From: Acidobacteriota bacterium
Lineage (GTDB): Bacteria > Acidobacteriota > Terriglobia > Terriglobales > Acidobacteriaceae
DNA length: 9,901 nt
Reading direction: 5' to 3'
Assembly: GCA_021781075.1 (NCBI GenBank)
Contig: JAJXXN010000208.1
Span: forward strand, 1-9,901
Positions 1 to 6,306 of the stretch are shown piece after piece. The position numbers and the translations under genes were made by a program. The notes below the pieces were generated by a model. That model saw only the letters and a program-made list of their open reading frames with translations, was not told where the DNA came from and made no database searches. Position 1 is the first letter of the stretch; each line of letters opens with the position of its first letter.

Positions 1-239
1 TCCGATCTGCTCAAGGGGCAGGTGCTGGGCTTTGACCGCGATCCTGCCTGCCGGGGCTGGGACATATTTCGCGCCCTTCTGCCTGCCTCGGTTGGCGAAA
101 CGCTGGTGACGATGGGTGCGGGGGATTGCTGCCGCCGCTGAATCGCATTGGCCGGGGCACGCTGATTGCCTTGCGCAGTGAGCGTGGTGCAGACGAGCGC
201 CGCGCAGACCAGTGCCGCCGGGAAAGTATGTAGCTTCAT
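1..239 (-). CDS. Small secreted protein, N-terminal part only (runs off the window)
   Basis: An open frame starts at the ATG at 239-237 and has no stop for 79 codons up to the window edge. Residues 1-22 look like a Sec signal peptide: MKLHTF, then a hydrophobic core rich in Ala, Leu, Val and Cys, ending TLTA before QGNQ. A GGAAGG ribosome binding site lies 6 bases upstream of the ATG, which supports this start. Residues 41-49 (APIVTSVSP) resemble the opening of an IPT/TIG domain and echo the PAITSISP that opens the first such domain of the upstream gene. The rest is rich in Arg, Ser, Pro and Gln and I do not recognise it. It follows the large surface-protein gene by 65 bases on the same strand, so co-transcription and an envelope role are likely. 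Two other frames are also open here, so the downstream part of the reading could be wrong or frameshifted. Confidence 0.5.
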   Translation of the reverse strand, partial: MKLHTFPAALVCAALVCTTLTAQGNQRAPANAIQRRQQSPAPIVTSVSPTEAGRRARNMSQPRQAGSRSKPSTCPLSRS

Positions 240-245
240 CGTGCA

Positions 246-251
246 CCTTCC
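246..251 (-). promoter_or_regulatory. Ribosome binding site of the small secreted protein
   Basis: GGAAGG on the minus strand, 6 bases before the ATG at 239. It is the main evidence that the open frame running to the left edge is a real gene start and not chance, because the competing plus-strand frame cannot be judged without its own start. Confidence 0.5.
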
Positions 252-260
252 AACATCGCT

Positions 261-286
261 GGCGGCGCGGGCAATCCAGTGCCGCC
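261..286 (-). repeat. GC-rich inverted repeat between the two surface-protein genes
   Basis: GGCGGC at 261-266 and GCCGCC at 281-286 can pair across a 14-base spacer in the 65-base gap after the large surface-protein gene. There is no T-run on either side, so it does not look like a standard intrinsic terminator. It could be a transcript-stabilising or attenuating hairpin, or chance in GC-rich DNA. Confidence 0.25.
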
Positions 287-304
287 GCCCTTCGCTTGAG
301 CACA

Positions 305-3300
305 TCAAAATGTGGTCTTGTGTTTGAATGTCAACGTCCACAGCACCATGAGCTGGGTTGTGTCCTGCTCAACATTCGCCACGTTGTCCTTGTTCTGGTT
401 GTAGCTTCCCTGGGCTGAAAATGTGCTGAACTTCCACCGTCCGGGCATTGTCCAGGAGAGGCGCCCACCGTACTGGCCGTTGAGCGTGTCACTGGTGGCG
501 ACCCCGCCGGTGAGCACGGTGCGCGCCTTTGACAACGTGAGCAGCGGCGCAAGCTGCACCACCGGGCGCTTCCAGTTCAACGAGGGTTGCGCATAGAACG
601 TGTAGGTGCTGCTCAACCCGATGGTTGCGCCATTGGCAGAAACCCAGTTGGAGTTGAACTGCGCGGTCATTTTGAAGATGCTCTTGCAGGGCGCGAGATT
701 GGCCCCCAGGTTGATGGATGAGGTGATGGTGTCATTGGCGGGTGTCAGGTTGTCGCGGAACCAGTCGCGCGTGGCGCCGGCGGTGTAGGTTGTGTAGCCC
801 ACCTTGCGAGAGAATTTGACGCTGCCGGAGATGTCACGCGAATCTGCCGCGCCGGAGACGGCTGGCGGCTGGTTGACCAGCGCGGCCGGGACGGAGCCGG
901 TCGTGGTGAGCGTCTGTCGCGCCTCGAGGGAGAGGTTTGACTTTTTGCCGAAGGGCTTGCTCCAGCTCTCGTCGAAGGTGTTCATGCGCACTTCATCGAG
1001 GGTGGTGGGGTTTACGTTGTTGTCAAGGAAGGTGTAGGTGAGGCCGAAGTTGCCGGCCTTGGTGGCATCGGTTGCCGAGGCATTGGCCGCGCGGAGGTTT
1101 GGCTGGCTGGATTCGGTGAGGCTTGGGTTGGCCGGGTTGCCAAAGTTCGGGCTCTCTTCACGGTAGCTGAAGCTTGTTTTGAGCTTGCTGATCTGCCCGG
1201 TCACGCCCGTCCGCCAGGCGCGGCCAAACTCGCGCTTCGAGGCGGGGTCGGTCGTGTCCTGGTTGAAGTAGCTGATGGCGTACTCGCTCGTCCACTGCCA
1301 TTTTTTGTTGAAATTGATTTTGAGCAGCGCGCCAATCACATCGCCCGCGCTTTTGGGGGCAATGGGGTTGGGCAGGATGATGGGATTTCCCTGCGAGTCG
1401 TAGCCGACTATCGTGGGCGAACCGGTGTCGGTGGCGTTGAGCCACATGACGCGGAAGGCGGCCCACTTGGGCAGCGGCGCGTCATAGCTGGCGCCCTCAA
1501 TCTGCTGATGGAAGTTGATTCCCGAGCCGCCGCCGAGCGCCGTGTCGTTGGTGTTGGTGAAGCCGCCGAGGATGCCGGCCTTCGATTGAATCGTCAGTTC
1601 GACGGCCTGGCGCGGGGTTGACGCGGAGACGAAGTCCGCATCCTTGTACATGACGGGCGAGATGGTGCCGAAGCGGAAGTTCACCACCCAGGGAAGCTTT
1701 TTGTAGTTGAGCTGGAAGATGTAATCGTCAAACTGGGCCTGGCTGGTGCGCAACTCGGGGGGATTGAGCACGGAGTTGAGCAGGCCGCTTCCGTTGACAT
1801 CGATGCGCCATGGTCCGTTTGCGTAGTGCATTTTTTCCGATGCGGAGAGGACGTTGGTGTCGGGCGGATTTGAGCCGGAGACCCACTGCGTTGTGGCGCC
1901 AAGCTGGCTTTCAAGAATTGGCCGGTTGGCTTTGTTGCCTGTTGCCGGTGTGGCGGCCTTTTTGAGCGGCGCGGAGGCGCCTTTGGGCATTCCCTGCGGC
2001 GTGTTTGGGGCGGGTGCCTCGGCATCGGTGCCCGGCTGCAGCGCGGGCGCGGAGGGCGTTGAAGTGGTTTGCGCCGGGGCCAGGACGGTGAAGCTCCATG
2101 CGGTGGCGTCGCTGCCCACGCTCAGGTTGATGGAGTGCTCGCCGCCCGAGAGCGCCATGGGCGGCGTGAAGCTGACCTGTTCGCCGTTCACCTGCGCGAG
2201 CGAGGTCACGTCCACATTGTCGACCATGAGGCTCACATCGGCGGGGTTGATTGCCTGTTTGAAGGTGATGCTGATCGCCGGCTGCGTGGCGTTGGTGGTG
2301 CTGTTGGGCGCTGGGGTTTGTGTGCCGATCTCGCCGGCAATGTCGCCCATGGAGCCGAGGATGGAGGCGAGCGGCGCATTGACGGCGAGGAGCACAGGCT
2401 GTTTGCCGAGGCGGAGTGATTGGGCTCCCGTGCCCGGCTCGGCCACAAAACTTTGCCGCTGCCCGGTGCTGAGCAGTTCGCCGGTGGGCGAAAGGCGATC
2501 CACCTCGAAGTAATAGGCTGTGCCCGGCTCAAGCTTGCTTTCCACTGCGCGCAGGTCGAGTTGCGGTTCGCTGGTCAGGTACTGGCGCACCACGTCATTG
2601 CCCTCAAAGTCGCGGCTGATGGTGACAAAGTAAAAGCCCTGCTCCTCGGAGTGCGTCCAGGCAAGCTGCAGGTGGCCGGCGGTGTTGCGCAGGGGCTTGC
2701 GCGTGAGCATGCTCATCACGTTTTCCTCGCCGCGCACGATCGGGCGCAGCGGCAGCGGGTCGCGGGCGATGCCGTGCACGTCAATGGCGCGGATGGTCCA
2801 GTAGAAGGATCCGGCGGGCAGGCCCTGCCAGTCAGCGAGGGGAATCTCCCAATGGTTTTCATCCACATTGAACCATTCCTTGATGGACGAGAAAAATTGT
2901 GATGTGGCGAAGCCGACCTGGTAGCGCACCGCACCCGGCACAGGCGACCAACTGAAGGTTGGCGGCCCGGTGGCAGTAAAGCGTGCGGAGTTCAAAGGCA
3001 GGGTCAACTGCGTGCGGGCAGCGCCAGGAGGGTTGACCACCAAGGTCACCGGGTACGTGGCGACTTTGTTTGGCTGGGTGAGCCGCAACTGCAACTGGTG
3101 CGCGCCGAGTGTGACCGTTGGCAGTGGCTGCTGTGTGGTGAGCGTGTTGCTTGCGCTGCCGTCCAGTCGTACGCTGAACTCCTCGAAGACCGCCCCGTCC
3201 CACAACCATTGGCCGAGCGCGGTGCCGGTGCCGGTGCCAGCCACCACCGCTTCGCCGTAAAGCGGCTCGCCCTGCGTGGTCACGGTCCCGCTCCTGGGCG

Positions 3301-4051
3301 CGACCAGCCCGACGTTGAGGATGGTCAGCGGCGCGGCGATGGTGTTGGCCGGAAAAACGTGAAAGGGCTGTGAGGTGCCGTTGTTTGCCGAGGTTGTGCC
3401 ATCGGCGTTGAGCACGTCAATGGCGCGCTGGCCCAGGGCCGCGACAGTGCCAATGTTGACCTGCGCGGTGATTAGGCTGGCGCTGATGACGCGGGTGTTG
3501 AGGATGACAATATCCGTGGCCTGGGTGAACCCGGTTGAGCCGCCCGCGGTGAGAACTGCGGAGATGACAAGCGTGGCGCCGGGCCTGAAGTTCGCGCCCA
3601 CGACCGTCATTTGCACTTCGTTGGCGCCCTGGGTGGCAATGCCCGGCACGGCGCTGTTGATGGCCGGTGCAGGCAGGGGTATGCCAACCTGCAGGTTGAC
3701 GGTGTTGGAAAACAAAAAGCCTGAGGTGAACTGGTTGACCACCTGCACGGAAACCTGGCCGGGATTCACAATGTCCGTGCCCGGCACGGTGACCTGCAAC
3801 TCCGTCGCTGTTTGCAGGGTGGGCGTCAGTACCGCTCCTGCAACCAGTACGCGCGAGACAGAAGCATAATTGGCCCCATTGACGGTCAGGGTAAAGGAGG
3901 GCGAGCCGGCAGTGACCGTGGAAGGCGAAATACTGGTGATTGCAGGCGTCTGTGCGAAAAGTCCGCACGTTTCCAGCAGCATGTAAAGGATGAATACGCA
4001 TGACGATTTTAGAATGAGCGAGTGGAAGATTTTGTTGTGATCTTTCTTCAT
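305..4051 (-). CDS. Large exported modular protein: IPT/TIG and Ig/FN3-like domains plus C-terminal outer-membrane barrel
   Basis: The protein has 1,248 residues if started at the ATG at 4051, where MKKDHNK and a hydrophobic stretch form a signal peptide probably cut near residue 33-34 (GLFA/Q). The frame stays open 85 codons further up (to 4306), but that extension does not read as protein. Domains, judged by eye: IPT/TIG-like at about 36-122 (opens PAITSISPSTVTAGS) and 127-233 (opens PAINSAVPG, has VVGANFRPGATL); an unassigned Ig-like segment at 240-341; two FN3-like segments at about 347-430 (TFSWSPVPGAVRYQV) and 443-537; an Ig-like segment at 592-657 with VDNVDVTSLA and LSGGEHSINLSV; a Pro/Ala/Thr linker at 658-712. 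From about 765 to the end there are many short alternating, aromatic-rich strands typical of a beta-barrel, and the last residue is Phe after WTLTFKHKTT, as expected of a BAM-recognised C-terminal strand. The ribosome site is weak (GGAG 10 bases upstream). I infer an outer-membrane anchor carrying Ig-like modules for adhesion, glycan binding or assembly; the exact function and whether the modules face outside or the periplasm are unknown. Confidence 0.85.
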   Translation of the reverse strand: MKKDHNKIFHSLILKSSCVFILYMLLETCGLFAQTPAITSISPSTVTAGSPSFTLTVNGANYASVSRVLVAGAVLTPTLQTATELQVTVPGTDIVNPGQVSVQVVNQFTSGFLFSNTVNLQVGIPLPAPAINSAVPGIATQGANEVQMTVVGANFRPGATLVISAVLTAGGSTGFTQATDIVILNTRVISASLITAQVNIGTVAALGQRAIDVLNADGTTSANNGTSQPFHVFPANTIAAPLTILNVGLVAPRSGTVTTQGEPLYGEAVVAGTGTGTALGQWLWDGAVFEEFSVRLDGSASNTLTTQQPLPTVTLGAHQLQLRLTQPNKVATYPVTLVVNPPGAARTQLTLPLNSARFTATGPPTFSWSPVPGAVRYQVGFATSQFFSSIKEWFNVDENHWEIPLADWQGLPAGSFYWTIRAIDVHGIARDPLPLRPIVRGEENVMSMLTRKPLRNTAGHLQLAWTHSEEQGFYFVTISRDFEGNDVVRQYLTSEPQLDLRAVESKLEPGTAYYFEVDRLSPTGELLSTGQRQSFVAEPGTGAQSLRLGKQPVLLAVNAPLASILGSMGDIAGEIGTQTPAPNSTTNATQPAISITFKQAINPADVSLMVDNVDVTSLAQVNGEQVSFTPPMALSGGEHSINLSVGSDATAWSFTVLAPAQTTSTPSAPALQPGTDAEAPAPNTPQGMPKGASAPLKKAATPATGNKANRPILESQLGATTQWVSGSNPPDTNVLSASEKMHYANGPWRIDVNGSGLLNSVLNPPELRTSQAQFDDYIFQLNYKKLPWVVNFRFGTISPVMYKDADFVSASTPRQAVELTIQSKAGILGGFTNTNDTALGGGSGINFHQQIEGASYDAPLPKWAAFRVMWLNATDTGSPTIVGYDSQGNPIILPNPIAPKSAGDVIGALLKINFNKKWQWTSEYAISYFNQDTTDPASKREFGRAWRTGVTGQISKLKTSFSYREESPNFGNPANPSLTESSQPNLRAANASATDATKAGNFGLTYTFLDNNVNPTTLDEVRMNTFDESWSKPFGKKSNLSLEARQTLTTTGSVPAALVNQPPAVSGAADSRDISGSVKFSRKVGYTTYTAGATRDWFRDNLTPANDTITSSINLGANLAPCKSIFKMTAQFNSNWVSANGATIGLSSTYTFYAQPSLNWKRPVVQLAPLLTLSKARTVLTGGVATSDTLNGQYGGRLSWTMPGRWKFSTFSAQGSYNQNKDNVANVEQDTTQLMVLWTLTFKHKTTF

Positions 4052-4366
4052 AAGGGTCAGACTCCGGTTTCGCGCTTTCTTGTGATCCGCTGGATTTTGA
4101 AAAATTGGAAAAAGAGGAAATGATAAAGGACTACTGAATTGAAAACAGCGAAGCCGGGATGTGATTTCCCGGGTACTGGCATGGATGCCGAGCGACCCGC
4201 CACACCAGGGGGCAATCGTTTCAGTGAGTTCATGGCCGCTGCTGGAAAAACCGTGGTAGCGCGGCTGTTCGGCGCGTGGATTTGACCATTCGTCGATACG
4301 CGGCAATTCTACACTGAAACGAAATGATGCAGAAATAAAAAGTCATATGATTTATACCCAAGTTTT

Positions 4367-4396
4367 GCCGCCTTGGACCGTGGTCACCAAGCCGGC
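4367..4396. promoter_or_regulatory. Candidate operator: 30-bp imperfect inverted repeat
   Basis: Left arm GCCGCCTTGG (4367-4376) and right arm CCAAGCCGGC (4387-4396) are reverse complements at 9 of 10 positions, separated by 10 bases that contain a smaller GACC-GT-GGTC dyad. It sits in the middle of the divergent region, with AT-rich DNA on its left. No T-run follows on the plus strand that would make it a clear terminator, so a protein-binding site is the better guess. The regulator is unknown. Confidence 0.4.
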
Positions 4397-4441
4397 TTTA
4401 GCGCAATATTTCCTTTGAAAACAAGGATTCCACACCCTTCT

Positions 4442-4471
4442 TTGCAGCCTTTACTCCAAATGGAGTAGGAT
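4442..4471 (+). promoter_or_regulatory. Weak sigma-70-like promoter candidate for the leucine operon
   Basis: TTGCAG (4442-4447) and TAGGAT (4466-4471) are spaced 18 bases apart, with only partial matches to -35 and -10 consensus. The perfect dyad at 4452-4467 fills the spacer and touches the -10, an arrangement known for MerR-family activators; LiuR, which controls leucine/isovalerate genes in proteobacteria, is of that family. The promoter is a guess from pattern alone. Confidence 0.25.
4452..4467. promoter_or_regulatory. Candidate operator: perfect 16-bp palindrome
   Basis: TACTCCA-AA-TGGAGTA is a perfect dyad with 7-bp arms and a 2-base centre, about 93 bases before the carboxyltransferase start. 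The CTCC...GGAG core resembles the dyads of MerR-family sites, though the match is to general style and not to a specific consensus. A transcription-factor site is more likely than an RNA hairpin, because a 2-base loop is too tight. Confidence 0.45.
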
Positions 4472-4492
4472 TCTCTCCGGCTTTCCGGGTTG

Positions 4493-4513
4493 CTGTTTCA
4501 GGACGTGAAACAG
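4493..4513. promoter_or_regulatory. Candidate operator: perfect 21-bp inverted repeat
   Basis: CTGTTTCA (4493-4500) and TGAAACAG (4506-4513) are perfect 8-bp arms around GGACG, 46 bases before the first gene of the leucine operon. The half-site spacing (13 bp repeat-to-repeat) suits a dimeric helix-turn-helix repressor. If transcribed it would also fold as an 8-bp hairpin in the 5' leader, but no T-run follows. I cannot name the regulator. Confidence 0.5.
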
Positions 4514-4559
4514 ACCACTTCCCGGTACGCCAATTCAGCGGTGGTCAATCAAAACAAAT

Positions 4560-6281
4560 ATGGCATCAGGAAACGCGGCACAAAACCAACTGCAAACAAA
4601 ACTCACGCTGGACTCACCCAAGGCGCAGGGCAATCAGAAGGCGATGCTCGCGCTGGTCAAAAGCATTCACGACGAAGAGGAAAAGATTCGCCAGGGCGGC
4701 GGCGCGAAGGCGATTGAGGCGCAGCATGGCAAAGGCCGGCTTACGGCCCGGGAGAGGCTGAAGCTTCTGCTGGACGAAGGGCCGGAGTTTCTTGAACTGG
4801 GCCTTTGGGCCGCGCACGGCATGTATGGGGAGTATGGCGGCGCACCCGGCGCCGGCGTGGTCACGGGCCTGGGCCGCGTGCATGGGCGGTTGTGCATGGT
4901 CATCGCCAACGATGCCACGGTCAAGGCAGGTTCCTTTTTCCCCATGACCGCAAAAAAAGTCCTGCGCGCGCAGATCATCGCCATGGAGAACCGCATTCCC
5001 ACCCTCTACCTTGTCGATTCGGCAGGGGTGTTTTTGCCGTTGCAGGAGGATGTGTTTCCGGATACGGACGACTTCGGGCGCATCTTCCGCAATAACGCGG
5101 TGATGAGTTCGATGGGCATTCCGCAGATCACCGCGATTCTGGGCATGTGCGTGGCGGGCGGTGCTTACCTGCCGGTGATGACCGACACGGTGCTGATGAC
5201 GGAAGGCTCAGGGCTTTTTTTGGCCGGGCCATCGCTGGTACAGGCGGCGATTGGGCAGAAGACCGACGCCGAGGACCTTGGCGGCGCGGAGATGCACGCG
5301 GCAATCTCCGGAACGGTGGACTTCAAGGAGCCGAATGACGAGGCTGCAATCGCCCGCCTGCGCTCGCTGGTGGAGAAGATGGGCGAGCGGCCGGCGGCAG
5401 CGGTCTTCAACCGTGCGCCGTTCGACCCCGCGCTCGACAAGCCGCGTTACCCCGCGGAGGAACTTTACGCGCTGCTGGACCCGACGCCGGGGGCGACCAA
5501 CCTGTATGAAGCGAATGAGTTGATAGCGCGCATCGCCGACCGCAGCGAGTTCGACGAGTACAAGGAGGAGTTTGGCCGCACCGTGATATGCGGCTATGCG
5601 CGCATCGGCGGCCACGCCGTGGGCATAGTCGCCAACCAGAAGATCAACCAGGTTCAGACCGTGGCACAGGGGCCGATGGCCGGCGCGAAGAAGATTGAAG
5701 TGGGCGGCGTCATCTACACCGAAGGCGCGCAAAAGGCGGCGCGCTTCATCATGGATTGCAACCAAAACCTCATCCCACTCGTCTTTCTGCATGATGTGAA
5801 TGGATTCATGGTCGGCAAGGATGCGGAGTGGTCGGGGATTATCCGCGCCGGGGCCAAGATGGTCTCGGCGGTCAGCACCAGCGTGGTGCCCAAGATCACC
5901 GTGATTGTCGGCGGCAGCTTCGGCGCGGGGCATTATGCCATGTGCGGCAAGGCGTATGACCCGCGCTTTTTATTTGCCTGGCCCAGTGCGCGTTACGCGG
6001 TGATGAGCGGGGCTTCCGCGGCCAACACACTGGCCGAGGTGCGCGCCAGGCAATTGGAGCGTGGCGGCAAAAGCCTCACCGAGGCGGAGAAGAAGGCGAT
6101 TCATGATGAGATTCGCGCCAGCTACGACGCGCAGGCCGACCCGCGCTACGGTGCGGCGCGGCTTTGGATTGACGCCATCATTGATCCGGCCAGGACGCGT
6201 GAAGTGCTGATTGGGGCGCTCAATGCCTGCGCGCTCAACCCCGAAGTCGGCCGTTACAACCCCGGAGTTTTGCAAACGTAA
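4560..6281 (+). CDS. mccB: Acyl-CoA carboxylase carboxyltransferase (beta) subunit, probably methylcrotonyl-CoA carboxylase
   Basis: This 573-residue protein belongs to the biotin-dependent carboxyltransferase family. It would move CO2 from carboxybiotin to 3-methylcrotonyl-CoA, giving 3-methylglutaconyl-CoA, in the cytoplasm. Visible features: GRLTARERLKLLLDEG (59-74); N-terminal crotonase-fold domain with ANDATVKAGSFFPMT (117-130), LVDSAGVFLPLQEDVFPD (151-168) and the oxyanion-type GMCVAGGAYLPVMTD (195-209); C-terminal domain with IPLVFLHDVNGFMVG (405-419), VPKITVIVGGSFGAGHYAM (443-461) and RYAVMSGASAANTL (478-491). The DxxFPLQ-type and ATVK motifs fit the methylcrotonyl type better than propionyl-CoA carboxylase. 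About 20 residues (361-381) sit between GIVANQK and GGVIYTEGA that classical MCC beta chains appear to lack, placing it in a variant subfamily. The start is not certain: the site before ATG 4560 is poor, but the N-terminus has no better candidate. First gene of a four-gene operon; the partner biotin carboxylase/carrier subunit is not in the window. Propionyl- or geranyl-CoA are alternative substrates. Confidence 0.9.
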   Translation: MASGNAAQNQLQTKLTLDSPKAQGNQKAMLALVKSIHDEEEKIRQGGGAKAIEAQHGKGRLTARERLKLLLDEGPEFLELGLWAAHGMYGEYGGAPGAGVVTGLGRVHGRLCMVIANDATVKAGSFFPMTAKKVLRAQIIAMENRIPTLYLVDSAGVFLPLQEDVFPDTDDFGRIFRNNAVMSSMGIPQITAILGMCVAGGAYLPVMTDTVLMTEGSGLFLAGPSLVQAAIGQKTDAEDLGGAEMHAAISGTVDFKEPNDEAAIARLRSLVEKMGERPAAAVFNRAPFDPALDKPRYPAEELYALLDPTPGATNLYEANELIARIADRSEFDEYKEEFGRTVICGYARIGGHAVGIVANQKINQVQTVAQGPMAGAKKIEVGGVIYTEGAQKAARFIMDCNQNLIPLVFLHDVNGFMVGKDAEWSGIIRAGAKMVSAVSTSVVPKITVIVGGSFGAGHYAMCGKAYDPRFLFAWPSARYAVMSGASAANTLAEVRARQLERGGKSLTEAEKKAIHDEIRASYDAQADPRYGAARLWIDAIIDPARTREVLIGALNACALNPEVGRYNPGVLQT

Positions 6282-6306
6282 ATTGAATGGATGCCAGGGA
6301 GGCGCA

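Larger units (their letters stand above)
4052..4559. other. Divergent intergenic region with multiple inverted repeats
   Basis: These 508 bases separate the minus-strand surface-protein gene from the plus-strand leucine operon. I see no credible gene: the in-frame upstream extension of the surface gene and a short plus-strand frame starting at 4490 both look like chance. The half near the surface gene holds two short dyads: CCGGGA/TCCCGG at 4154-4172 and GGCATGGATGCC at 4178-4189, which would lie in that gene's 5' leader or promoter. The half near the operon is more AT-rich (about 4310-4360 and 4400-4440) and holds three stronger dyads, listed separately. The two transcription units probably have separate promoters. 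Confidence 0.8.

Noticed and set aside
1..141. Plus-strand open frame ending at 141 as the end of a convergent gene
   Set aside because: It reads acceptably as protein but has no recognised motif, and the minus-strand signal peptide with a ribosome site is better supported. Sequence left of the window would settle it.
1854..2513. 219-codon plus-strand open frame inside the surface-protein gene
   Set aside because: Antisense shadow of a GC-rich coding region, with low-complexity Ala/Gly/Val/Ser composition and no plausible domain.
4052..4306. 85-codon in-frame N-terminal extension of the surface protein
   Set aside because: The signal peptide begins at the ATG at 4051, and the upstream residues would bury it; the extension looks like translated non-coding leader.
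4490..4717. 75-codon plus-strand frame across the start of the carboxyltransferase
   Set aside because: Out of frame with the carboxyltransferase, overlaps it for most of its length, and its composition is basic and low in hydrophobics, as expected of a shadow frame.
5208..5933. 241-codon minus-strand open frame inside the carboxyltransferase gene
   Set aside because: Antisense to a strongly conserved protein; Arg/His/Leu-rich translation without motifs.
6211..6306. Upstream ATG and 32-codon extension of the acyl-CoA dehydrogenase
   Set aside because: It overlaps the end of the carboxyltransferase gene and lacks a ribosome site, whereas 6307 has AGGGAGG and gives the normal family length.
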